DNA of 5,378 nt from Gammaproteobacteria bacterium (GTDB lineage: Bacteria; Pseudomonadota; Gammaproteobacteria; S012-40): assembly GCA_026982215.1 (NCBI GenBank), contig JALSHN010000061.1, forward strand, positions 1 to 5,378, in the 5' to 3' direction. The notes under the pieces are model-generated. The model saw only the letters and a program-made list of their open reading frames with translations. It did no database searches and was not told where the DNA came from. Of the stretch, positions 1 to 5,065 are shown piece by piece (within the stretch, counting starts at the first letter, position 1; every line of letters starts with the position of its first letter). The position numbers were made by a program, and so were the translations under genes.

Positions 1-165
1 GGGGAGGGGGGGAGGCGCGGCCGGGGGGGGAGGAGGTGGGGCGAGTTCTTCTTCCAGATCTTCCAGTGGCATGCCGAGCACGGCCAGCCTCAGCACTTCG
101 GCCGCGGCGAGACCAGACCAGGCCAGAAGACAGGCGACTGCGATCGGCAAGGTTTTTCGGCGCAT
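1..165 (-). CDS. Exported proline-rich protein, N-terminal part (cut by window edge)
   Basis: The gene starts with ATG at 165-163 on the minus strand and stays open for all 55 codons to base 1, so only its N-terminus is present. The protein begins MRRKTLPIAVACLLAWSG, a basic n-region followed by a hydrophobic core. A likely signal peptidase I site, LAAA|EV, lies near residue 22. A short segment, VLRLAVLGMPLEDLEEELA, follows, and then an almost pure Pro/Ala run from about residue 43. The product is therefore probably periplasmic or outer-membrane associated. Only two bases separate this ATG from the TGA of the upstream ATPase gene, and no good Shine-Dalgarno is visible, so translation is probably coupled. 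ExeA/GspA-type ATPase genes are often followed by a gene for a proline-rich GspB/ExeB partner. That analogy is inference, because the diagnostic C-terminal domain lies outside the window and ExeB normally has an uncleaved membrane anchor. Confidence 0.72.
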   Translation of the reverse strand, partial: MRRKTLPIAVACLLAWSGLAAAEVLRLAVLGMPLEDLEEELAPPPPPPAAPPPLP

Positions 166-167
166 CG

Positions 168-2492
168 TCAACTGTCGTAGCGATAGAAGAGGGCGGTGAT
201 CCGCAAGCCCTGAGGCGTGGAGCGGGTCTCGATGGTCAAGGTGCCATGGAAAGTGCGCTCCCGCCCCTTGGTGGTCACCACGTGGGCGGTGAAGCGCGCC
301 ACCCCGGTGGCCGTGGTGCCCGAAGTCTGCCATTCCACCGGTCCGATCTCCAGGCGTCGTGCCTGGGTGATGCTGAAGAACTGGCGGTATTCACCGATGA
401 TGTTTTCCCGTCCTTCACTCTCATTGGTACGGATGGCCTGGTCGAACAATTCGGCGAGCAGATTTTCATCGCCGTTTTCATAGGCCCACTGGAAGCGACG
501 CACCAAACTGTCCAGGGCCGCCAACGGCAGCAAGTGGTCGGCCTGTTCCTGAGTCGGGGAGAAGCGGGCGAACTCAGTGGAATCCTCCTGTTGCGGCGAA
601 GACGCCACCTCCTCTTGTGCCGACGCGGGAGTGGTCCGGGCGAGCCGGGTGGGCGCATCACGCCTCTCCGCCACCTTGCTGTCGGGAGGCGTCGAGTCGC
701 GGGGGCCTTCGGCAGGAGATTTCTCCGTTGGGGGGGCTGGCCGGCGTTCGTTCCGGTCCGCGGTCTTGGGGGGCGGTGAGGGTTCTTTTCGGGCCAGACG
801 GCTCTCGCCGCCCGAGGTCTTCTCGGAGGGCTTGGACTCCTTGACGGGCGCGGAACGTTCAGGCTCAGGTTTCTGCACGGGCGGCGCCTTCACCGCTTCA
901 GCCGTGGCATCGGCCGGGGGCTGGGACGGCGTCGAAGCCACCGTCTCCGTTGTTCCTTCGGCCTGAGTCCGGGCGGCGACCGGGGGCTCTTCCTCGCGTA
1001 CCACGGGTGTGGGCTCAGTGGAGGATCGCTCGACCGTCATCTCTTTGGGCGCATTGCCTGGCAGGCGGGAAGAAAGCAATACGGCACCGGCAAAGGCGAT
1101 CATCAGCAAGGCGGCCACGGCGATGAACAGCCAGCGCCGTCCGCCTCCGGCCTGCTGATCTCCCGTCACTCGGGGCGCCTCGGGTTCGGAAGACGTGGGC
1201 GGGGGAGGGGGCGTCGATTCCTTGGCTTTCTCCCCTGTCTCGGGCGTCTCCTCGATGCGGGCCGCCGTTTCTTGCGCCAGCGGCAGCTCCCCCAATTTGT
1301 CCACGTCGATGGCGGGTTCCTGGACAGGGGACGAGAGGGGTTGGAGGGGCTCCCGGGACAGGCTCGCATCCCCCCTCACTTCGTGCTTCGCCGGTGCTAC
1401 CGGGGCAGAATCGGGGGACGTCTCGGGGAGCGTGCCCGTTCGTTCCACGGTGGAGGGAGAGGCATCGGCAGCGACCGGGGAGGCGACGGGCTCGCCGTCA
1501 TGTCCCTTTTCGATACGACCGATGTCCGCCTCGATGGCGGCGGGTGCCGCGGTCTCCGCCTGGGGAAACGACGGCCCCGACTCGTCGAGGGGCGGCATGC
1601 CCTCGGGGGAGGGATCCCTCTCGGAAAGCGGCGGACCTTGCTCGTCCGAGCCGCTGCTGATCGCCGGTTCAGCAACCGGCCGCAATCGTTGTCCCTGCAG
1701 CGCGTAGGACGGGTCCACGCGTTTGATGAGTGATTCGCCAACCCGCGGCTCCCGTTGCAGAAAGGCATGGGTGAGTAACAGGTCGGCGTAGAAATTGATT
1801 TCCCGCGGCAACCCGCGACTCTTGTCGTGGATCCAGCGGACCACTTCGCTATCGAATAGATCGCCGTCGGCATGACCGGCGCAGCGAAGGCGGTGGCACA
1901 AATAAGCCCCGGTCTCTTCTTCGGTCAGCGCCACCAGGCGATGGGGCTGCAAGGGAATCTTGTGGTCTGCCAATACCGCATGGACATGCTCCGGAAGCTG
2001 CGGATCACTGGCGGCCACCACATGAAGCAGCGGGGTATTGTCAATACGGATCCGCACCAGATAGACCAGCTTTTGCAGCGACGCCTCGTCGAGACGGTGC
2101 ATGTTGTCCAGCAATAAGACGTTCTGTACCCCACCCAGGCGGGAGGAGGCAAGGAAGCTCTCGAACCAGGTGAGATACTGCTCCTCACTCCTGGTGGGGT
2201 AATCGAGGCCATAGGCCTGAGAGAGGCTCTCGAAGAGGTCGGCCTTGCGATCGGCGGCGTCGATGTAAGCGCAATTGTGCCCCAGCTCGATGCTGCGCAG
2301 GGCCAGCAGATGCAACAACAGGGTCTTGCCGCTGCCCGCCTGTCCTTGAATGAACTGGGGACTCTGCCCATTACCCAAGTGACGCGTGATCTCTCCCCAC
2401 ACGGCCTTCAGGCCGTCCCCCCAATACACCATGTCGGTGTCCAACAACAGTTGAAAGGGGGATTTTTTCAATAAGAAGTATTCTGAATACAT
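168..2492 (-). CDS. ExeA/GspA/MshM-type AAA ATPase with transmembrane helix and periplasmic NTF2-like domain
   Basis: The product has 774 residues. Residues 1-260 match the ExeA/GspA/MshM AAA family: the opening MYSEYFLLKKSPF, Walker A GQAGSGKT at 50-57, Walker B NVLLLDN at 124-130, and the family's LTEEETGAYLCHRL (189-202) and SRGLPREINFYADLLL (225-240) blocks. Residues about 265-450 are an acidic Pro/Ser/Glu-rich linker. Residues 454-474 (WLFIAVAALLMIAFAGAVLLS), preceded by GRR, form one membrane helix with the ATPase inside. A second Pro/Glu/Lys-rich linker (480-645) leads to a compact C-terminal domain (about 656-774). Its helix-then-sheet pattern and sequence style (FQWAYENGDENLLAELFD, later FTAHVVTTKGRERTFHGTL) resemble NTF2/SnoaL-like folds. 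ExeA family members use ATP to help place secretins or pili through the cell wall and usually carry a peptidoglycan-binding domain there, so this C-terminus is different. The catalytic Walker B Glu is replaced by Asn130. The start is chosen because the family motif begins at residue 1; no clear ribosome binding site precedes it. The next gene follows after two bases. Confidence 0.88.
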   Translation of the reverse strand: MYSEYFLLKKSPFQLLLDTDMVYWGDGLKAVWGEITRHLGNGQSPQFIQGQAGSGKTLLLHLLALRSIELGHNCAYIDAADRKADLFESLSQAYGLDYPTRSEEQYLTWFESFLASSRLGGVQNVLLLDNMHRLDEASLQKLVYLVRIRIDNTPLLHVVAASDPQLPEHVHAVLADHKIPLQPHRLVALTEEETGAYLCHRLRCAGHADGDLFDSEVVRWIHDKSRGLPREINFYADLLLTHAFLQREPRVGESLIKRVDPSYALQGQRLRPVAEPAISSGSDEQGPPLSERDPSPEGMPPLDESGPSFPQAETAAPAAIEADIGRIEKGHDGEPVASPVAADASPSTVERTGTLPETSPDSAPVAPAKHEVRGDASLSREPLQPLSSPVQEPAIDVDKLGELPLAQETAARIEETPETGEKAKESTPPPPPTSSEPEAPRVTGDQQAGGGRRWLFIAVAALLMIAFAGAVLLSSRLPGNAPKEMTVERSSTEPTPVVREEEPPVAARTQAEGTTETVASTPSQPPADATAEAVKAPPVQKPEPERSAPVKESKPSEKTSGGESRLARKEPSPPPKTADRNERRPAPPTEKSPAEGPRDSTPPDSKVAERRDAPTRLARTTPASAQEEVASSPQQEDSTEFARFSPTQEQADHLLPLAALDSLVRRFQWAYENGDENLLAELFDQAIRTNESEGRENIIGEYRQFFSITQARRLEIGPVEWQTSGTTATGVARFTAHVVTTKGRERTFHGTLTIETRSTPQGLRITALFYRYDS

Positions 2493-2526
2493 TTGTAAGT
2501 TTTTCGTCTATTAACGACAGATTCAT

Positions 2527-2542
2527 GGGCCGTGAACGGCCT
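2527..2542. promoter_or_regulatory. Perfect dyad GGCCGT-GA-ACGGCC in the divergent gap, possible operator
   Basis: GGCCGT (2528-2533) and ACGGCC (2536-2541) are perfect inverted copies around GA, and a G/T wobble pair adds one step on each side. The two-base centre is too small for an RNA hairpin loop, so a binding site for a dimeric regulator fits better. It lies 35-50 bases upstream of the ATPase start on the minus strand and just upstream of the plus-strand -35 box, where it could affect either unit. No regulator family was recognised. Confidence 0.35.
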
Positions 2543-2553
2543 TCCTTCAGGAT

Positions 2554-2583
2554 TTGTCAACTCTCCCCGGCTGGGGATATAGT
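2554..2583 (+). promoter_or_regulatory. Sigma-70 promoter for the Roadblock-globin unit, with a dyad in the spacer
   Basis: A -35 box TTGTCA (2554-2559, 5 of 6 consensus) and a -10 box TATAGT (2578-2583, 5 of 6) are separated by 18 bases. Transcription would begin near 2590 and leave a leader of about 60 bases before the ATG at 2652. The spacer contains the perfect inverted repeat TCCCC-GGCT-GGGGA (2564-2577), which ends exactly at the -10 box. A repressor bound there would block polymerase, and MerR-type activators also bind spacer dyads, though usually in 19-20 base spacers. The boxes are seen directly; the regulation is inferred. Confidence 0.6.
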
Positions 2584-2651
2584 AACACGCAGGGAGCGGG
2601 GCTCATGTAAGATTGATCCTATCCCAATCCAAACGACAAAGGCACTCCACC

Positions 2652-3638
2652 ATGTCCGCCTATCCCAAGCCCGATGAACCCAAAGTGAATAATCCGGCCG
2701 GTCTGGTGCTGCGCTATCAAGCGAACGTGCGCTTGGGAGCGGATTTCTATTTTCCAGAGGAATTTGCTCAACTTAAACGCCTGTTGACGGCCGGTTTGAT
2801 GGTGGAAAACCGCACGGCGGCCAACGAGGACATCGCGCGGGCCATCACCCTTTTCGAAACGGTGGAGGCACACTACGAATCGCGGGTGAGCGAGTACCGC
2901 GGTCTGCTGGAGGGATTCATCTCGCAGGCTTTGCATTGGCTGTCGCAGGCCGGTGCCTCGGCGGAGCAACAGCGGCAACTGGAACAGGCACGCTGCCGGT
3001 TGGTGTTCGCCAATCCCGCCGCTGCCCTGTCACAGTTACGCCATGTGTTGGACGAGTTCCTCGCTCATCGCCTGCTGGCAGCCACCCGGCACGCCGGAGA
3101 TCGTCTGCAGCTCATCTCCAGCCTCACTGCCCGGGGACTGCCCCTATCGCGTCTGCATGCCTTTCTGGACAAGACACCGCCCACAACGCGTCAATACCGG
3201 GTGCTGGCCTTGATGCCGGAGCACACCCTGACACTGCTCGCCGAGGCGTTGGGGGTGGCCGGCTGGCATCCAGGCGCCTCGGCCGGGGCACTGCTGGTAC
3301 GGGCGGTGCAAGACCGCCAACGGGTGGCCTATCTGGTGGTCATGGACAGTACTGGGGAAGGGTGGGGGGAGATATTGGAGCGTCACCCCCACTGGGATGG
3401 TGGCTTTGTGGCCCTTGATTCCACGGGGCAGGATGCCTTGCGCAGTGAGATTGCCCTGGTCGAACATCTGGAACGGCTGGTGCCTCATCTGCGCGGCGAA
3501 CTGCTACTGGGAATGGTGGGCGAAGACGTGCTGACGGGTTATCCTAAGCTGGTCGAGATCCTGCCGCGTTTCGCCCTCCCCACGGATGGGGAATCCGCGA
3601 GGCGTTTCGTACACAGGATGATCGAAGGACATGACTGA
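2652..3638 (+). CDS. Unrecognised 328-residue protein: helical N-terminal half, alpha/beta C-terminal half
   Basis: The start is taken as ATG 2652 (MSAYPKPDEPK), with AAGG at 2639-2642 nine bases upstream. An in-frame TTG at 2613 would add 13 residues, but no ribosome binding site supports it. I do not recognise the family. There is no signal peptide or membrane helix, so the protein should be cytoplasmic. Residues about 30-175 are mostly helical, including a heptad-like stretch (about 58-100) and a Gln/Glu/Arg-rich helix (104-117). After the linker DKTPPTTRQ, residues 182-256 alternate strands and helices (YRVLALMPE, LLAEALGVAG, VAYLVVMDS, GGFVALDS). This resembles a flavodoxin-like or degenerate receiver fold, with Asp232 at the end of a central strand where a phospho-acceptor would sit; the acidic pair expected after strand 1 is not convincing. 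It is the first gene after the promoter, 99 bases before the Roadblock gene, with no terminator between. A role as scaffold, regulator or output partner of the Roadblock-globin pair is inference. Confidence 0.85.
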   Translation: MSAYPKPDEPKVNNPAGLVLRYQANVRLGADFYFPEEFAQLKRLLTAGLMVENRTAANEDIARAITLFETVEAHYESRVSEYRGLLEGFISQALHWLSQAGASAEQQRQLEQARCRLVFANPAAALSQLRHVLDEFLAHRLLAATRHAGDRLQLISSLTARGLPLSRLHAFLDKTPPTTRQYRVLALMPEHTLTLLAEALGVAGWHPGASAGALLVRAVQDRQRVAYLVVMDSTGEGWGEILERHPHWDGGFVALDSTGQDALRSEIALVEHLERLVPHLRGELLLGMVGEDVLTGYPKLVEILPRFALPTDGESARRFVHRMIEGHD

Positions 3639-3661
3639 AACAGGGTCGGTCCGCAAGACAG

Positions 3662-3698
3662 AGGACGTCCTTTAACCAATAAGAAACGTTGATACGTT
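3662..3698. promoter_or_regulatory. Two short inverted repeats in the leader of the Roadblock gene
   Basis: The 99-base gap between the first two plus-strand genes holds a perfect 10-base palindrome AGGACGTCCT (3662-3671) and an inverted repeat AACGT-TGAT-ACGTT (3685-3698). Neither is followed by a T-run, so neither is an intrinsic terminator. They could be operator sites for an internal promoter or an RNA processing region, but no convincing -35/-10 pair is seen next to them. Short palindromes of this size can also arise by chance. Confidence 0.25.
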
Positions 3699-3724
3699 AC
3701 ACCACCCCATCCAACAGCGATCCT

Positions 3725-3732
3725 TAAGGAGG
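3725..3732 (+). promoter_or_regulatory. Perfect ribosome binding site TAAGGAGG before the Roadblock gene
   Basis: TAAGGAGG lies five bases upstream of ATG 3738 and is fully complementary to the 16S rRNA tail. It is much stronger than any other site in the window. This fixes the start of the Roadblock gene and suggests that this gene, and the globin coupled to it, are made in larger amounts than the first gene of the unit. Confidence 0.85.
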
Positions 3733-3737
3733 ACGAC

Positions 3738-4121
3738 ATGGTAGCGACCATCACCCCCGCGCAAAGCGAAGGCAACCGCCTCAACGAGGTACTCAGCGAG
3801 TTCCTCACCATCAAAGGCGTCATCGCCGCCGCCATCATCGGTCGTGACGGCTTCGTCATCGAGGGGACCTCCACCGCTTCGGTGGACATGGATGCCCTGG
3901 GAGCCATGGTGGCCACCGCCATCGGTACCACGGAGAGCCTGGGTGCCGAGTTCTCCCTCGGTCTCATGGAGCAATACTTGGCCGAGTTCGAGCGCGGCAA
4001 GGTGATCATGGCCACGGTGAAGGACGACATTCTCGCCATTGTCACCGATCAGAGCGCGGTCATCGGCGGCGTGCGATACGCCATTCGCAAACACCTCAAC
4101 GAAGTCGCCGAGGCCATGTGA
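3738..4121 (+). CDS. Roadblock/LC7 (MglB-like) single-domain protein
   Basis: This 127-residue protein is one Roadblock/LC7 domain and nothing else. An N-terminal helix (12-24) is followed by strands GVIAAAIIG and GFVIEG (27-43), a long helix (50-70), the strands ERGKVIMATVKDD and ILAIVTD (85-104), and a C-terminal helix starting near Ile109. Gly27, the RDG turn at 36-38 and the late ...D-x-x-x-x-x-G pattern (Asp104, Gly110) fit the family. Such proteins form homodimers and commonly act as regulators or activators of small Ras-like GTPases; MglB acting on MglA in Myxococcus polarity is the best-known case. No GTPase gene is in this window, so its partner must be encoded elsewhere or it regulates something else. 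The TGA overlaps the start of the globin gene, implying coupled translation. The protein is cytoplasmic, with no signal or membrane segment. Confidence 0.9.
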   Translation: MVATITPAQSEGNRLNEVLSEFLTIKGVIAAAIIGRDGFVIEGTSTASVDMDALGAMVATAIGTTESLGAEFSLGLMEQYLAEFERGKVIMATVKDDILAIVTDQSAVIGGVRYAIRKHLNEVAEAM

Positions 4122-4714
4122 TGACTCTGGTCGGAGATTACATCACCACTGCCAGCCAGCTCACCGGTTATCGTCCGGAGGACTGGGATATCCTGGAATC
4201 CGAAGCCGAGCGTCTGCGGGCCTGGAGACCCGAGATCATTCAGGCCTTCTATGATCAGCTCACCGCATGCCCGGAGGCGGCCTCGGTACTGGAAGAGGGG
4301 GAACGTCCCAAACTGGAACGTACCTTGGCCCACTGGTACGACCAGATGTTCACCGGCCGCAAGGACGAGGACTACTGGAAATATCAGTGGTACGTGGCCT
4401 TGATGCACATCAAGCGCAAGACGCGCAACCTCTACATGCTGGGGATGATGAACTACGTCCAGCAGATCTTCGTGCGCAAATGCTTTGAGACCTTCGAGCC
4501 GGCCAAGGCACAAGAACTCACCGGGGCCTTCCTGCGGGTGAGCGGCGTGATCGCCACCCTCATCGCCGAGTGTTACGACGAGGTGCTGGAATCCAGTACC
4601 CGCGAGGGCTTGGCCAAGGTGGGGATCAACCCGGCACTACTGAACCGCATCAAGGACCTCCAGATCCAGCGCATGCTGGAGGAGTTCAAGCCCTCCGAGG
4701 CGGCGACGGCCTGA
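4121..4714 (+). CDS. Stand-alone protoglobin / globin-sensor domain protein
   Basis: The start is taken as ATG 4121, whose A is the last base of the Roadblock TGA. GAGG at 4110-4113 sits seven bases upstream. A GTG at 4118 would add one residue and is less well spaced. The 197-residue protein matches the protoglobin / globin-coupled sensor fold: a pre-helix segment DYITTASQLTGYRPEDW, the B-helix motif IIQAFYDQL with Tyr44 at the B10 position, and VALMHIKRKTRNLYMLGMMN with His96 at the proximal F8 position. In HemAT-like sensors the B10 Tyr stabilises bound oxygen and the F8 His ligates heme iron, so heme and diatomic gas binding are likely. The region after the His is more basic than the usual HLRIGL-type motif. 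The globin fold ends near residue 160. A tail of about 35 residues follows, probably helical, with no kinase, cyclase, chemoreceptor or other output domain. A signal would therefore have to pass through a protein partner, most simply the coupled Roadblock protein. That link is inferred. Confidence 0.88.
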   Translation: MTLVGDYITTASQLTGYRPEDWDILESEAERLRAWRPEIIQAFYDQLTACPEAASVLEEGERPKLERTLAHWYDQMFTGRKDEDYWKYQWYVALMHIKRKTRNLYMLGMMNYVQQIFVRKCFETFEPAKAQELTGAFLRVSGVIATLIAECYDEVLESSTREGLAKVGINPALLNRIKDLQIQRMLEEFKPSEAATA

Positions 4715-4739
4715 GCCCTTTCCCGCTCTTTGCTGTTGC

Positions 4740-4774
4740 AACGGGCCCCGCCAGCGTGCGGGGCTCGCCGTTTT
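4740..4774 (+). terminator. Intrinsic terminator after the globin gene
   Basis: Starting 25 bases past the globin stop, GCCCCGC (4745-4751) pairs perfectly with GCGGGGC (4758-4764) around the loop CAGCGT. After a three-base bulge on the right arm, AACGG (4740-4744) pairs with CCGTT (4768-4772). The structure ends in TTTT (4771-4774). A strong GC stem with a short T-run at this place marks the end of the plus-strand unit. Confidence 0.8.
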
Positions 4775-4807
4775 CGGCCTGGCAACTTCCATGTGAGCCT
4801 TGAGCAA

Positions 4808-4827
4808 TCTCGTGGGTTTCAACGAGA
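4808..4827 (+). repeat. Small hairpin TCTCGT / ACGAGA
   Basis: A perfect six-base inverted repeat with an eight-base loop is followed by CTTCTTTTC. It lies about 35 bases beyond the main terminator and could act as a weak back-up, but the stem is short. Confidence 0.3.
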
Positions 4828-4869
4828 CTTCTTTTCTCAAAGATATCTGGAAGACATGTTGGTGGTCGG

Positions 4870-4889
4870 GACGGTGTTCAGTCACCGTC
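4870..4889. repeat. Perfect hairpin GACGGTG / CACCGTC
   Basis: Seven paired bases flank the six-base loop TTCAGT. No T-run follows on the plus strand, so it is not a classical terminator. Its role is unknown. Confidence 0.35.
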
Positions 4890-5019
4890 GTCTCGTGTCA
4901 CCTGCCACGCCACCCTGGCCTACCACATCTGCCGGAGCCCGTACGGATAGATTGCACGGTTGATCGCCGGTGGGGTAGCGGGTGGGCACGGCCGACCACG
5001 GGCTTGAAGATTCCATCAT

Positions 5020-5065
5020 CGCCCCTATTGAAAAAAGGGAAGGGCGAGAGGGGGGCACTCCCCTC
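5020..5065. repeat. Purine-rich segment with two inverted repeats, like dispersed intergenic repeats
   Basis: CGCCC (5020-5024) is inverted at GGGCG (5042-5046) across a TTGAAAAAAGGG core, and GAGGGG (5048-5053) pairs with CCCCTC (5060-5065) around GGCACT. Sequences of the type CCCCT-TTGAAAAAAGGG-GGGCGAGGGG are common dispersed intergenic repeats in many bacterial genomes, and one frame translates to the typical SPLLKKG. Only one copy is present here, so the repeat status rests on resemblance. Confidence 0.35.

Noticed and set aside
1..40. G-rich tract at the left edge as a G-quadruplex or repeat
   Set aside because: It is explained by proline codons of the minus-strand exported protein.
36..1733. 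Several long plus-strand open frames opposite the ATPase gene (36-779, 577-966, 1195-1707, 1272-1733)
   Set aside because: They are low-complexity Arg/Gly/Ser-rich shadows of the GC-rich Pro/Glu linkers on the other strand, with no recognisable domain or ribosome binding site.
2555..2560. Consensus -35 box TTGACA on the minus strand for the ATPase gene
   Set aside because: No acceptable -10 box occurs 16-18 bases downstream; the match follows from the near-palindromic TTGTCAA of the plus-strand -35 region.
2613..2651. TTG 2613 as the start of the 328-residue protein
   Set aside because: No Shine-Dalgarno lies before it, the extra 13 residues look like translated leader, and ATG 2652 has AAGG at good spacing.
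3539..4513. Minus-strand frames opposite the Roadblock and globin genes (3539-4045, 3672-4094, 4049-4513)
   Set aside because: The plus-strand frames match known families and have proper starts and spacing; the minus-strand products match nothing I recognise.
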